From Neptunicella marina (GTDB lineage Bacteria > Pseudomonadota > Gammaproteobacteria > Enterobacterales > Alteromonadaceae): DNA of 64,000 nt. Positions 10,600 to 19,764 of the stretch are shown here, one piece after another. Under the pieces are notes generated by a model, which had not been told where the DNA came from, searched no databases, and saw nothing but the letters and a program-made list of their open reading frames with translations. The stretch spans positions 186,001 through 250,000 of the forward strand of contig NZ_JACNEP010000005.1 of assembly GCF_014270035.1 (NCBI RefSeq), in the 5' to 3' direction. How positions within the stretch are numbered: position 1 is the stretch's first letter; each line of letters opens with the position of its first letter. A program made the position numbers and the translations under genes.

Positions 10600-11047
10600 G
10601 TTATGTCTCCTGATAAAGTAATTGCAGGGCGAAAAAACAATCATGTCCTGCTCTTTATTTATGAAAGCAATTGCATAATTATTCTGTTGTTTTATTGATC
10701 CACAGGCGTTATCAGGCGGTAAACAGGATATATCCAGCTTGAAAAACTCACATAAGACATTGTAATTATTAAGTTTATTTGCAACTTATATAAATCTGTT
10801 ATCTAGACTTTATCTTTTTAGATTCAAAATAATATTAAAAGGCAGATGTTGAACCAGCAAAAAATGGACAGATTTAAAGCCTGTTTACAGCCGTTACAAT
10901 TTATTCATTTTTGAATTGTTAACTACTGATTAAAATAAGGAAAAAGTTGATCATTCAGGATTAACAATTGGTGAAAGCAGCCAGCTATTTCCGATAGCCA
11001 TAACCCGTTATACTGGGCTTCTACTTATCCCCAACTTAGAAATTAAT
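10600..11047. other. 448-base AT-rich intergenic region between divergent genes
   Basis: No convincing coding region is present. The region holds the leaders of the divergent genes at 10599 (minus) and 11048 (plus). A 9-base inverted repeat AATTGTTAA (10914-10922) / TTAACAATT (10961-10969) with a 38-base spacer lies in its right half. A possible -10 box TATACT (11009-11014) lies upstream of the VOC gene. A 22-codon ATG frame near 10845 has no good support. Confidence 0.5.
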
Positions 11048-11467
11048 ATGAAAATTAATCCATTTCATTTAGCCATTCCGGTCACCAATATAGAGCTAGC
11101 CCGGCAATTTTACGGTGAGTTGATTGGATGTGAACAAGGCCGTAGCGATACCCGCTGGATCGACTGGAATTTTTTTGGTCACCAGTTGGTGACTCATTTA
11201 GTCGACGATATGCCAGCCAGGCCAGCACATAACGATGTGGATTCGCACGCAGTACCAGTGCCGCACTTTGGTGTGGTACTTGATTGGCATGACTGGCAAC
11301 AGCTGGCAGATAAACTGAAACAGGCCGACATTCGGTTTGTGATAGAACCCTACATTAGATTTGCCGGACAAGTAGGTGAGCAAGCGACCATGTTTTTTTA
11401 TGATCCCAGCGGCAACGCACTGGAGTTTAAAGCCTTTAAAGATATGTCACAGCTGTTTGCCAGTTAA
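11048..11467 (+). CDS. VOC (glyoxalase/dioxygenase fold) family protein
   Basis: This 139-residue protein has the paired beta-alpha-beta-beta-beta modules of the vicinal oxygen chelate superfamily. The first module begins [22 protein letters not shown] with a likely metal ligand H7; the second has [10 protein letters not shown] and ends in [15 protein letters not shown], where the glutamate is the usual last metal ligand. Similar stand-alone proteins are common in Alteromonadales, often annotated as glyoxalase or extradiol dioxygenase, without a proven reaction. The ATG follows AACTTAGAAATTAAT and lacks a strong Shine-Dalgarno sequence. It lies upstream of prmA but an 87-base gap separates them. 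Confidence 0.85.
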   Translation: MKINPFHLAIPVTNIELARQFYGELIGCEQGRSDTRWIDWNFFGHQLVTHLVDDMPARPAHNDVDSHAVPVPHFGVVLDWHDWQQLADKLKQADIRFVIEPYIRFAGQVGEQATMFFYDPSGNALEFKAFKDMSQLFAS

Positions 11468-11554
11468 TACATTGCGTTTAATGCCCAATTGGGCACTGGC
11501 TTAATATATAATTGCGCCGTTTTTAATTAATTGTTTCGACTGTTTGGATTACAC

Positions 11555-12433
11555 ATGCCCTGGCTACAACTCAAAATACTCTCAACTGAAAAATATGCGG
11601 AAGAAATCGGTGACATGTTAACCGGCAACGGTGCCATGGCAGTCACCTTTCTTGACGCCAAAGACAGTCCCCAATATGAACCCAAGCCGGGCGAAATAAT
11701 GTTGTGGCCCGAAACCTGGGTCGTTGGATTATTTGAGGCTAAACAGGACATGGACAGAGTCGTTAAAAATTTATCCCGAAGCAGACGTTTAGGTGAAGAC
11801 TTTGACTACACCTTAAATCCGTTAGAAGACAAGGATTGGGAACGTGAATGGATGGAAAACTTCCATCCGATGCAATTTGGTGAGCGTTTATGGATATGTC
11901 CAAGCTGGCGTCCGGTACCTGATCCAAATGCAGTAAACGTCATGCTCGATCCAGGACTTGCCTTTGGTACCGGCACCCACGAGACTACCGCCTTATGTTT
12001 ACAATGGCTGGACGCTATGGATCTAAGCGGTAAAACCGTTATCGACTTTGGGTGTGGTTCCGGCATTCTGGGCATTGCCGCACTTAAGCTTGGCGCGGAA
12101 CGGGTTATTGGTTTGGATATCGATCAGCAGGCGATCATTGCCAGCCGTGACAACGCAGAACGCAATGGTGTGGCGGATAAAATTGAACTGTATTTGCCGC
12201 ATGAAGCACCCGATGTAAAAGGTGACATAGTATTGGCTAACATTCTTGCTGCGACACTTAAAGAGCTCAAAGCTGTGATCACTTCCAACTGTGCGCCCGG
12301 TGGATATCTGGTTATGTCTGGTATTCTGGATCATCAGGCCGCAGAAATAGACCAGCTATATAGTAACGATTTCAACATGCAGCCTATTGCGATTCAGGGT
12401 GAATGGGCGCGCGTTTCAGGCCAGCTTAAATAA
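11555..12433 (+). CDS. prmA: Ribosomal protein L11 methyltransferase PrmA
   Basis: PrmA trimethylates several residues of ribosomal protein L11 with S-adenosylmethionine. The 292-residue protein begins [10 protein letters not shown] as in E. coli PrmA (293 residues). An N-terminal L11-binding domain (about residues 1-60) is followed by a class I methyltransferase domain with the family motif [11 protein letters not shown], the SAM loop [13 protein letters not shown] and the catalytic-region motif [10 protein letters not shown] chose the ATG at 11555 over a TTG at 11531 because it gives the conserved N-terminus. The gene precedes dusB-fis in the order seen in enterics, though a 233-base gap suggests a separate promoter for dusB. 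Confidence 0.96.
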   Translation: MPWLQLKILSTEKYAEEIGDMLTGNGAMAVTFLDAKDSPQYEPKPGEIMLWPETWVVGLFEAKQDMDRVVKNLSRSRRLGEDFDYTLNPLEDKDWEREWMENFHPMQFGERLWICPSWRPVPDPNAVNVMLDPGLAFGTGTHETTALCLQWLDAMDLSGKTVIDFGCGSGILGIAALKLGAERVIGLDIDQQAIIASRDNAERNGVADKIELYLPHEAPDVKGDIVLANILAATLKELKAVITSNCAPGGYLVMSGILDHQAAEIDQLYSNDFNMQPIAIQGEWARVSGQLK

Positions 12434-12666
12434 ACAACTTTTATTGTTTATAAAACCGGTAATTTGCATAACATGCCAGCAGCGCTGAACCTTTTTAAAT
12501 CAGGGCGGTCGGAATTTTATTCGGCCAACGGTCATGAGTTGGGCAATTTTAATTGGGTTTTATTTTGTCAATAGCCAAACTGCAAAAAAACTTAAAAATT
12601 GTTTAATTTATAGCCTTTTCAAGCTTCCCAAAAAACCGTAAACTTGCCCCCCCTTTTTGACAGGCT

Positions 12667-13659
12667 GTGCGTTTTTTGAACTACTCACCAGTAACAATTG
12701 GTCCGTATCGGTTGCCGAATAACATTATGTTAGCGCCGATGGCTGGAGTCACAGATCGTCCTTTTAGACAGATGTGTTCCAGATTGGGTGCCGGTCTGGT
12801 GGTATCAGAAATGTTGTCATCCAATCCTCAGGTTTGGAAATCAGCAAAATCACAGCAGCGTATGAATCACGATGGTGAATCAGGCATTCGTTCGGTGCAA
12901 ATTGCCGGTGCTGATCCGGATTTAATGGCAGAAGCTGCGCAGTTTAATGTTAAAAATGGCGCCCAGATTGTGGATATCAATATGGGTTGCCCGGCAAAAA
13001 AAGTGAATAAAAAGCTGGCGGGTTCCGCGTTGCTGCAATACCCCAAACTGGTGGAAGAAATTATCCAGGCGGTGGTAAATGCAGTTGATGTGCCGGTTAC
13101 GTTAAAAATTCGTACCGGTTGGGATCCCGACAACAAAAATGGTGTTGATATTGCCGAAATCGCTCAGCGAAACGGCATTCAGTCTCTTGCAGTACACGGG
13201 CGCACCCGCGCTTGTATGTATAAGGGACAAGCCGAATACGACACCATCAAAGCAATAAAGCAGGCAGTGGATATTCCCGTAGTAGCGAACGGAGATATCG
13301 ATTCGGCTGCTAAAGCCAAGGCGGTGCTGGATTACACCGGTGCCGATGCAGTAATGGTGGGACGAGGTGCACAGGGTAATCCCTGGATTTTTCGTGAAAT
13401 TCACCATTATTTGCAAACAGGAACGTTTTTAGCCGCTCCGGCGATGGAAGAAGTGAAGCAGGTAATGCTGGAACACATTCAAAATGTGCATCAGTTTTAC
13501 GGCTGTCATCTGGGGCCACGAATCGCTCGCAAGCACGTTAGCTGGTATTTAGCGGAACAGGACAGTGATCGCAGTTTTTGTCGTCACTTTAACGGGCTCG
13601 AGCAAGCTGAAGCGCAAATTGATGCGTTACAGCAATATTTTGAAGAGATAGCCGCCTAG
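12667..13659 (+). CDS. dusB: tRNA-dihydrouridine synthase B
   Basis: DusB is an FMN enzyme that reduces uridine to dihydrouridine in the D loop of tRNAs. The 330-residue frame shows LAPMAGVTDRPFRQMC, the motif DINMGCPAKKVNKKLAGSA with the catalytic cysteine C108, HGRTRACMYKG, and the C-terminal helical tRNA-binding domain with GPRIARKHVSWYL. The start is uncertain: a GTG at 12667 or a TTG at 12676 are the possible initiators and no ATG lies in the right place. With the GTG the protein is about nine residues longer than E. coli DusB. fis follows after 56 bases, the usual dusB-fis operon, and the 233-base region upstream probably holds the operon promoter, which I could not place. Confidence 0.95.
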   Translation: MRFLNYSPVTIGPYRLPNNIMLAPMAGVTDRPFRQMCSRLGAGLVVSEMLSSNPQVWKSAKSQQRMNHDGESGIRSVQIAGADPDLMAEAAQFNVKNGAQIVDINMGCPAKKVNKKLAGSALLQYPKLVEEIIQAVVNAVDVPVTLKIRTGWDPDNKNGVDIAEIAQRNGIQSLAVHGRTRACMYKGQAEYDTIKAIKQAVDIPVVANGDIDSAAKAKAVLDYTGADAVMVGRGAQGNPWIFREIHHYLQTGTFLAAPAMEEVKQVMLEHIQNVHQFYGCHLGPRIARKHVSWYLAEQDSDRSFCRHFNGLEQAEAQIDALQQYFEEIAA

Positions 13660-13715
13660 TCAATTATGGCTAGCGACTTTTGATGTACTTTTATTAACTA
13701 AAGAGCAATATCGAT

Positions 13716-14009
13716 ATGTTTGAACAAAACACTAGTTCACCTTTTACTACTATTGTTACTACGCCTTCACAAACTCAGGCACAGAAGCCATTGCGCGATT
13801 CAGTAAAACAAGCTGTAAACAAGTATCTTAAGCAATTAGACAACAACAATATCGACAATCTGTACGAAATGGTATTGGCTGAAATTGAAGCTCCGTTGTT
13901 AGAAGAAGTAATGACTCACACTCGCGGCAACCAAACTCGTGCCTCGATCATGATGGGCATCAACCGTGGAACGCTGCGCAAAAAATTAAAGCAGTACGGC
14001 ATGAGCTAA
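13716..14009 (+). CDS. fis: DNA-binding protein Fis
   Basis: Fis is a nucleoid protein that bends DNA and activates stable RNA promoters and site-specific recombination in fast-growing cells. The 97-residue protein has an N-terminal beta-hairpin arm region and a C-terminal helix-turn-helix, [20 protein letters not shown] at about residues 69-88, that is nearly invariant in the family. The family length is 98. It is the second gene of the dusB-fis operon, and a strong hairpin follows 16 bases after its stop. Confidence 0.98.
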   Translation: MFEQNTSSPFTTIVTTPSQTQAQKPLRDSVKQAVNKYLKQLDNNNIDNLYEMVLAEIEAPLLEEVMTHTRGNQTRASIMMGINRGTLRKKLKQYGMS

Positions 14010-14025
14010 CATCAACACTCCAAAT

Positions 14026-14049
14026 AAAGAGCACCTGACGGTGCTCTTT
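14026..14049 (+). terminator. Probable terminator hairpin after fis
   Basis: A perfect 10-base stem AAAGAGCACC / GGTGCTCTTT with a TGAC loop lies just after fis. Only the CTTT of the stem supplies T residues, so termination efficiency is uncertain. Confidence 0.65.
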
Positions 14050-14070
14050 ACGTATCTGGCACAGTATAAT
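14042..14070 (+). promoter_or_regulatory. Candidate promoter of purHD
   Basis: A perfect -10 box TATAAT lies at 14065-14070, 51 bases before the purH ATG. No good -35 hexamer is visible at 16-18 bases; the position falls in the right arm of the fis hairpin. No PurR-like palindrome is seen. Confidence 0.4.
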
Positions 14071-14121
14071 ATTTCACTTTGGTAAAACGATTCACTCCCT
14101 CGATAAGGAATTGCAAATAAA

Positions 14122-15720
14122 ATGGCAACCGCAAACCCTGTTCGTCGCGCCTTGTTAAGCGTTTCTGATAAAACCGGCATTGTAGAATTTGCTCAGGCTC
14201 TGAGCGCAATGGATGTCGATATTCTTTCTACTGGTGGTACTGCTAAATTGCTGGCAGAAAATGGCATTAAAGTTACCGAAGTATCGGACTACACAGGTCA
14301 TCCCGAAATCATGGCGGGTCGGGTTAAAACTCTGCATCCTAAAGTACATGGTGGCATTTTAGGTCGACGTGGTCAGGATGAAGCAGTAATGGACGAACAT
14401 AAAATTGCCCCTATCGATATGGTGGTGGTGAATCTTTATCCTTTTGCGGAAACGGTCGCCAAAGACGACTGCAGTTTTGAAGATGCAGTTGAGAATATCG
14501 ATATTGGTGGTCCAACTATGGTACGTGCTGCGGCCAAAAACCATAAAGATGTGACAATTATTGTCAATGCCAGCGATTACTCACGCGTGCTGGAAGAAAT
14601 GAATCAAAACAATGGCAGCGTTAGCGATCAAACCCGTTTTGATTTAGCGATTGCCGCTTTCGAACATACCGCAGAATATGATGGCATGATCGCCAACTAC
14701 TTTGGTGCCATGATCGATTCTGTCGATTGCGAAGATGACTGTGAGCATGATCATAGCCAGTTCCCACGCACTTACAATATGCAATTCAGCAAAAAACAGG
14801 ATTTGCGATACGGCGAAAACAGCCATCAATCTGCTGCCTTTTATGTAGAAAACCGTATTCAGGAAGCGTCTGTTTCAACGGCAGAGCAACTGCAAGGTAA
14901 AGAGCTGTCCTATAACAATATTGCCGATACTGATGCAGCTTTAGAATGCGTAAAAGAATTCGAACAACCTGCCTGTGTTATCGTTAAACATGCTAATCCT
15001 TGTGGTGTTGCCTTAGGTGCCGATATTCTGGAAGCTTACAACCGTGCATATCAGACCGATCCAACATCTGCATTTGGTGGCATCATCGCCTTTAACCGTG
15101 AACTGGATGCCGCTACTGCACAAGCCATTATCGACCGTCAGTTTGTTGAAGTCATTATTGCACCTGGTGTTGCTAAAGATGCGCAAGAGGTATTGGCGGC
15201 CAAACAAAACGTACGTGTATTAGTGTGCGGTGACTGGCAAGGTCAGTTAACCGACGAATACGACATCAAACGGGTTAACGGTGGTCTGTTAGTTCAGGAG
15301 CGCGACTTTGGCATGGTTGAAATGGAAGACCTGGAAGTTGTGACCAAGGTTAAACCAACCGCCGAACAAATGCAGGACTTATTGTTCTGCTGGAAAGTCG
15401 CCAAATACGTGAAATCTAATGCGATTGTTTATTGCAAAGACAGCATGACTATTGGTGTGGGTGCAGGCCAGATGAGCCGTGTGTATTCAGCGAAAATCGC
15501 AGGCATCAAAGCTGCGGACGAAAATCTGCAGGTTGCGGGTTCTGTTATGGCATCTGATGCTTTCTTCCCGTTCCGTGATGGTATCGATGCTGCTGCCGCC
15601 GCTGGCATTACTGCGGTAATTCAGCCAGGTGGTTCAATGCGCGATCAGGAAGTGATTGATGCAGCAGATGAACATGGCATGGCGATGGTATTTACCGGTA
15701 TGCGGCATTTCCGCCACTAA
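14122..15720 (+). CDS. purH: Bifunctional AICAR formyltransferase / IMP cyclohydrolase PurH
   Basis: PurH carries out the last two steps of IMP synthesis. The 532-residue protein has the N-terminal IMP cyclohydrolase (MGS-like) domain with [14 protein letters not shown] and [12 protein letters not shown], and the C-terminal transformylase domain with [16 protein letters not shown], the catalytic KHANPCG motif and [12 protein letters not shown]. It ends with FTGMRHFRH, the classic C-terminus of the family. The ATG follows a GATAAGGAATTG leader with AAGGA 9 bases upstream. purD begins 21 bases later, forming the conserved purHD operon. Confidence 0.98.
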   Translation: MATANPVRRALLSVSDKTGIVEFAQALSAMDVDILSTGGTAKLLAENGIKVTEVSDYTGHPEIMAGRVKTLHPKVHGGILGRRGQDEAVMDEHKIAPIDMVVVNLYPFAETVAKDDCSFEDAVENIDIGGPTMVRAAAKNHKDVTIIVNASDYSRVLEEMNQNNGSVSDQTRFDLAIAAFEHTAEYDGMIANYFGAMIDSVDCEDDCEHDHSQFPRTYNMQFSKKQDLRYGENSHQSAAFYVENRIQEASVSTAEQLQGKELSYNNIADTDAALECVKEFEQPACVIVKHANPCGVALGADILEAYNRAYQTDPTSAFGGIIAFNRELDAATAQAIIDRQFVEVIIAPGVAKDAQEVLAAKQNVRVLVCGDWQGQLTDEYDIKRVNGGLLVQERDFGMVEMEDLEVVTKVKPTAEQMQDLLFCWKVAKYVKSNAIVYCKDSMTIGVGAGQMSRVYSAKIAGIKAADENLQVAGSVMASDAFFPFRDGIDAAAAAGITAVIQPGGSMRDQEVIDAADEHGMAMVFTGMRHFRH

Positions 15721-15741
15721 TATTCAACAAGGATTAATGTT

Positions 15742-17025
15742 ATGAAAATTCTAATCATTGGTAGTGGTGGTCGTGAGCACGCTCTTGGCTGGAAAGCCGC
15801 GCAATCTGCGGGTGTTGAAAAAGTTTATGTAGCACCAGGCAATGCTGGCACCGAACTGGAGCCCAAGTTAGAAAACGTGCCTATCGCAGTGGAAGATTTG
15901 CATGCATTGGTGAGTTTTGCCAAGAATAATCAAATTGATCTCACCATAGTGGGTCCGGAAGTCCCCCTGGTTTTAGGTGTGGTTGATGCGTTCCAGCAAC
16001 AGGGTTTAGCCATTTTTGGTCCGAGTAAAGGTGCTGCGCAATTAGAAGGCTCTAAAGCATTCACTAAAGACTTTTTGGCACGCCACAATATTCCTACTGC
16101 GGAATACCAAAACTTTACTCAAATTGAACCTGCTATCGATTATGTGCGCGAAAAAGGTGCGCCCATTGTGGTTAAGGCTGACGGTTTAGCGGCAGGTAAA
16201 GGTGTAATCGTTGCCATGACGTTACAGGAAGCCGAAGATGCCATTCGCGATATGTTAGCTGGCAATGCCTTTGGTGAAGCTGGTAGCCGCGTGGTAATCG
16301 AAGAATTCCTTGATGGTGAAGAAGCCAGCTTTATTGTGATGGTTGATGGTAAAAACATTCTGCCCTTCGCCACTAGTCAGGATCACAAACGTGTAGGTAA
16401 TGGTGATAGCGGTCCAAACACAGGTGGAATGGGTGCATATTCACCTGCGCCTGTGGTTACCCCGGACATTCATCAGCGCATTATGCAGGAAGTGATTGAA
16501 CCAACTGTTGAAGGTATGGCAGCTGAAGGCCACCCATACACCGGCTTTTTATATGCTGGTTTAATGATTATGGCCGATGGCACACCTAAAGTAATTGAAT
16601 ACAATTGCCGTTTTGGTGATCCGGAAACGCAACCCATTATGTTACGCCTGCAATCAGACTTGGTTGAATTGTGTCAGCTGGCGGTACAAGGCAAGTTAGA
16701 CTCAACGAAAATTGATTTCACGCCCCAAGCTGCTGTAGGTGTGGTTTTAGCTGCGGGTGGTTATCCTGACAGTTACAACAAAGGTGATGTTATCAGCGGT
16801 CTGGATATCGAAGAATCCAATCAGCAAAAAGTCTTTCACGCAGGTACCAAATTGCAAAATGGCTTGGTCACTACCAATGGCGGACGTGTTTTATGTGCAA
16901 CGGCATTAGGTAATACGGTTACAGAAGCCCAACAAAAAGCCTACGAATTATGTAAGAAAATTAGCTGGGAAGGCATGTTCCATCGTGATGACATTGCCTG
17001 GCGTGCGATTGCCCGCGAGCAATAA
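15742..17025 (+). CDS. purD: Phosphoribosylamine-glycine ligase PurD
   Basis: PurD (GAR synthetase) joins phosphoribosylamine and glycine with ATP in purine synthesis. The 427-residue protein has the N-terminal motif MKILIIGSGGREHALGWK, the ATP-grasp core with PIVVKADGLAAGKGVIVA and GEEASFIVMVDG, the DHKRVGNGDSGPNTGGMGAY substrate loop, and the metal-binding EYNCRFGDPETQ. Family length is about 430. An AAGGATTAATGTT ribosome-binding site precedes the ATG. An intrinsic terminator follows. Confidence 0.98.
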   Translation: MKILIIGSGGREHALGWKAAQSAGVEKVYVAPGNAGTELEPKLENVPIAVEDLHALVSFAKNNQIDLTIVGPEVPLVLGVVDAFQQQGLAIFGPSKGAAQLEGSKAFTKDFLARHNIPTAEYQNFTQIEPAIDYVREKGAPIVVKADGLAAGKGVIVAMTLQEAEDAIRDMLAGNAFGEAGSRVVIEEFLDGEEASFIVMVDGKNILPFATSQDHKRVGNGDSGPNTGGMGAYSPAPVVTPDIHQRIMQEVIEPTVEGMAAEGHPYTGFLYAGLMIMADGTPKVIEYNCRFGDPETQPIMLRLQSDLVELCQLAVQGKLDSTKIDFTPQAAVGVVLAAGGYPDSYNKGDVISGLDIEESNQQKVFHAGTKLQNGLVTTNGGRVLCATALGNTVTEAQQKAYELCKKISWEGMFHRDDIAWRAIAREQ

Positions 17026-17042
17026 TCTGCATTAACTGCAAT

Positions 17043-17070
17043 AAAAACGGGGTAAACACCCCGTTTTTTT
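17043..17070 (+). terminator. Intrinsic terminator of purHD
   Basis: An 11-base perfect stem (AAAAACGGGGT / ACCCCGTTTTT, loop AAAC) continues into a run of seven T residues. The A run on the left also allows use from the opposite strand, where the next gene ends at 17097. Confidence 0.92.
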
Positions 17071-17096
17071 AAACCTACCGTAACAACCATCTGAAA

Positions 17097-17612
17097 TTAT
17101 TCAATATAAGCTTCATGGCGTGGTATCACCACCCAACCATCAATATAAATATTATCCGGACGTCGGGCCTGATATATCGCTCCGGATTTAAACAAATCAT
17201 CTATTTGTGCCCGGCTTAATTCCAATGTTTTATCGCGGTAGTAATTACGCTGCATCGCCGAGTCGTACATCGCATGTTTACGTGGAGTAACCGGTGTCGA
17301 ATGAGCGATATTTCCCACTTTGAAAATCACACTATCCTGTTTCACCCGTAACACCTTCATTGGTATATAACGAAAATAAAAATCAGAATCGGGGTTAATC
17401 GCACGGTAATCTACATAGAAAAAATCGCTTTTACGCGGATGAGCAACAATGCGCTCAGTTAAAAAATCATGTTGCGCTGAAACGATACCTGAAACAGTAA
17501 TCACAGCTAAAATAAAACATGCTTCAATGTGTTGTTTTAAACAAAGCCACACACTATCAAGCCGATAAAATCCGCCATTATTCATACCGCTGTGGGCTGC
17601 AAGCTGAATCAT
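17097..17612 (-). CDS. Hypothetical membrane-anchored protein
   Basis: I do not recognise this 171-residue protein. It has one hydrophobic segment (about residues 30-46, ACFILAVITVSGIVSA) after a short N-terminal part, and a polar remainder rich in Tyr, Arg and Asp that would lie in the periplasm. The first ATG is supported by an AGGAG five bases upstream; an internal ATG at residue 10 would make the hydrophobic segment a signal anchor nearer the N-terminus. It ends near the purD terminator and is transcribed away from prkB. Composition is like its neighbours, so there is no sign of recent transfer. Confidence 0.6.
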   Translation of the reverse strand: MIQLAAHSGMNNGGFYRLDSVWLCLKQHIEACFILAVITVSGIVSAQHDFLTERIVAHPRKSDFFYVDYRAINPDSDFYFRYIPMKVLRVKQDSVIFKVGNIAHSTPVTPRKHAMYDSAMQRNYYRDKTLELSRAQIDDLFKSGAIYQARRPDNIYIDGWVVIPRHEAYIE

Positions 17613-17792
17613 AACTACTCCTTGTTTTTATATTGCTTTACTAACAGTATGTTTTTTAGTCAGCATATTCAAACGCTTAAACAATCAAAGAAAGAACATT
17701 GCTTTGGTTTAAATTAGTGACCCCAACAGGCATCTTAAAAAAAATAGTGGTATGCTGGCTGTTCGCGCTCATCACTTTTATACGAAAAATTT

Positions 17793-18695
17793 ATGTCGAT
17801 CAAACACCCAATTGTCGCTATAACCGGTTCATCCGGCGCTGGAACGACCACGACCACCAGCGCTATTCGTCATATTTTTCGTAACCTTGGGGTGAATTCA
17901 GCTGAAATTGAAGGTGACAGTTTTCATCGTTTTACCCGCCCCGAAATGGACGTGGAAATCCGCAAGGCTCAGGAGCAGGGTAAACATATCAGTTATTTTG
18001 GTCCTCGCGCGAATGACTTTGTATTGCTGGAAAAACTGTTTGCGCAATACGGTGAAACCGGCAATGGTCAGTATCGCCGTTATCTGCACACCTTTGATGA
18101 CGCCGTGCCTTTTAACCAGATGCCCGGTACCTTTACCCCCTGGCAGCAACTGCCGGAAAATACCGATTTGCTGTTTTATGAAGGATTACACGGCGGGGTG
18201 GTTACCGATGAGGCTAACGTCGCCAAACATGTGGATTTGCTGGTTGGCATGGTACCAATAGTGAATCTGGAATGGATCCAGAAAATCGTGCGCGATACCT
18301 CCGAACGAGGTCACTCACGTGAAGCCGTAATGAGCAGCATAGTGCGTGGTATGGATGATTATTTTCAGTATATCACCCCGCAATTTTCCAAAACCCATGT
18401 TAACTTTCAGCGTGTCCCCACAGTAGATACATCAAACCCATTTAGTGCACGTGATATTCCATCCCATGATGAAAGTTTTGTTGTAGTACGTTTTCGCCGC
18501 GAAATGACCAATGTAAATTACCCTTATTTATTACAAATGATTGATGGCGCCTTTATGTCGCGCATCAACACCATTGTTGTACCCGGCGGTAAAATTGGTT
18601 TAGCAATGGAGTTAGTACTTACCCCGTTAATAGAAGAGCTACTGGAAAAGAAACGTAAGTCTTCAATGCAAATGGATTGGGTAGTAGAAAAATAG
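17793..18695 (+). CDS. prkB: Phosphoribulokinase-family protein PrkB
   Basis: The 300-residue protein is a P-loop kinase of the phosphoribulokinase family with Walker A GSSGAGTTTTT at about residues 12-22, the SYFGPRAND and FYEGLHGG motifs and a C-terminal region PGGKIGLAMELVLTP. It matches E. coli PrkB (about 289 residues), whose physiological substrate is not settled; no RuBisCO gene is in view, so a Calvin-cycle role is unlikely. In E. coli prkB lies beside yhfA, and here yhfA lies 0.5 kb downstream on the other strand, so the neighbourhood is conserved. The ATG has no strong Shine-Dalgarno sequence. Confidence 0.9.
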   Translation: MSIKHPIVAITGSSGAGTTTTTSAIRHIFRNLGVNSAEIEGDSFHRFTRPEMDVEIRKAQEQGKHISYFGPRANDFVLLEKLFAQYGETGNGQYRRYLHTFDDAVPFNQMPGTFTPWQQLPENTDLLFYEGLHGGVVTDEANVAKHVDLLVGMVPIVNLEWIQKIVRDTSERGHSREAVMSSIVRGMDDYFQYITPQFSKTHVNFQRVPTVDTSNPFSARDIPSHDESFVVVRFRREMTNVNYPYLLQMIDGAFMSRINTIVVPGGKIGLAMELVLTPLIEELLEKKRKSSMQMDWVVEK

Positions 18696-18718
18696 TCGCC
18701 ACTGTTAGCAAGTGGCGA
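18696..18718. terminator. Terminator hairpin between prkB and the facing VOC gene
   Basis: A perfect 8-base stem TCGCCACT / AGTGGCGA with a GTTAGCA loop overlaps the region between the converging stops. A T-rich tail (CTATTTTT) follows on the minus strand, so it probably serves the minus-strand gene best. Confidence 0.65.
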
Positions 18719-18723
18719 TAGGT

Positions 18724-19096
18724 TTAACAATGTTGATCAATCAAAATATGATTACCATCCGGGTCAGTCAGTACAATATTGGCAGGTCCTGAACCGCAAG
18801 GATCGGTTTCGTTATCCAGTACGACACCCGCTTGTTTAAGTTGTTGCTGGATCTCGCGCACATCATCAAATTCACTTAAACCAGCAGCATTTTGGTCCCA
18901 GCCCGGATTAAAGGTCAGGATATTTTGCTCAAACATTCCCTGAAATAAACCCAGCACGGTGTCACCATTTTTCATAATTAACCAATTTTGGCTTTGATCA
19001 ACCAAAAACACTAAAGCCAAGCTTTTCATAAAACAATTTAGAGATTGTTATATCTTTTACCGCAAGGCTGACTGAAAATGCACCTAATTTCATCAT
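18724..19096 (-). pseudogene. VOC (glyoxalase-like) family gene broken by a frameshift
   Basis: The long minus-strand frame (from an ATG at 19029) encodes only the C-terminal part of a VOC protein: NWLIMKNGDTVLGLFQGMFE, then NPGWDQN and DPDGNHILIDQH. Reading upstream, the missing N-terminal module is present in another frame: it starts at ATG codons at 19096/19093 after an AAGGA, and reads SVSLAVKDI then [12 protein letters not shown] before a TGA at 18998-19000. Skipping one base near the A5/T5 run at 19004-19008 joins both parts into a protein of about 123 residues, the normal size. Either the gene is inactivated or the run has an indel error. It lies behind yhfA on the same strand. Confidence 0.75.
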
Positions 19097-19158
19097 TGAT
19101 TCCTTTTAGTCGGGTCAATGCAGTCCTGCATAACAACCTCTGCACTGGTTATTAAAGA

Positions 19159-19560
19159 TTATTCAGCGATCACTTCAAAGCTATGAGTAATATTGACGCT
19201 GCTACTCAACATAATCGCAACAGAGCAATATTTGTCGGCTGACAGATTCACGGCCCGCTCAACCTGTTTTTCGCTTACATCACTGCCAGTCACTTTAAAA
19301 TGCAAATGAATATCGGTAAATACCGCTGGTACGGCATCTGCACGCTCTCCCGTCACCTCCACCTGAACATCGCTAAATTGCTGACGTGACTTTTGTAAAA
19401 TGCTCACAACATCAACCGAAGAACAACTGGCTGCCGCAACCAAAATAGCCTCCATCGGTGTTGCTGCAGTTTGTTTGTTGCCATCAAGCTTAAGCTCATG
19501 CCCTTGTTCGGTGACGCCTTTAAACAGCAGATCACCCTGCCACTGCACATTTACTTTCAT
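19159..19560 (-). CDS. yhfA: OsmC/Ohr family protein YhfA
   Basis: The 133-residue protein closely resembles E. coli YhfA, an OsmC-fold protein. Two conserved cysteines occur, in AAASCSSVDVVSIL (about residue 46) and in SADKYCSVAIML; OsmC/Ohr proteins use such a pair to reduce hydroperoxides, but the YhfA substrate is not established. The C-terminal SVNITHSFEV segment is also typical. AGGG precedes the ATG. In E. coli yhfA lies between prkB and crp; here it keeps the link with prkB but crp is not in the window. It is transcribed divergently from ompR. Confidence 0.9.
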   Translation of the reverse strand: MKVNVQWQGDLLFKGVTEQGHELKLDGNKQTAATPMEAILVAAASCSSVDVVSILQKSRQQFSDVQVEVTGERADAVPAVFTDIHLHFKVTGSDVSEKQVERAVNLSADKYCSVAIMLSSSVNITHSFEVIAE

Positions 19561-19688
19561 GTTTTTCCCTCAAATAAAGCTGTTATTCAATACCCGGATA
19601 TTTTGCCATATATCCACCCGTGGTGTGCTAAATCTCTGCATCAGACAAACTTTGTAACAATCAACAGCGCTTTAAAAAATGTTGCTGC

Positions 19689-19717
19689 TTTTGAATTGCA
19701 ATCGCTTGTTTTATAGT
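19689..19717 (+). promoter_or_regulatory. Possible promoter of ompR-envZ
   Basis: A -10 box TATAGT (19712-19717) has a weak -35 candidate TTTTGA (19689-19694) at a 17-base spacing. It lies 47 bases upstream of the ompR ATG, in the 204-base divergent region with yhfA. Confidence 0.35.
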
Positions 19718-19764
19718 GAGAACATTGGCTAAGCGTAAATAAAACAATGGCATAGGAAATAATT

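Noticed and set aside
10845-10913. A 22-codon ATG frame in the large intergenic region.
   Set aside because: It is short, AT-rich, has no convincing ribosome-binding site or similarity, and could be chance.
14065-14070. A PurR operator in front of purHD.
   Set aside because: No ACGCAAACGTTTGCGT-like palindrome is visible near the candidate -10 box or before purA.
17793-18695. Phosphoribulokinase as evidence for a Calvin cycle.
   Set aside because: The gene is a PrkB-type homologue in the neighbourhood known from enterics, and no RuBisCO or other cycle gene is visible.
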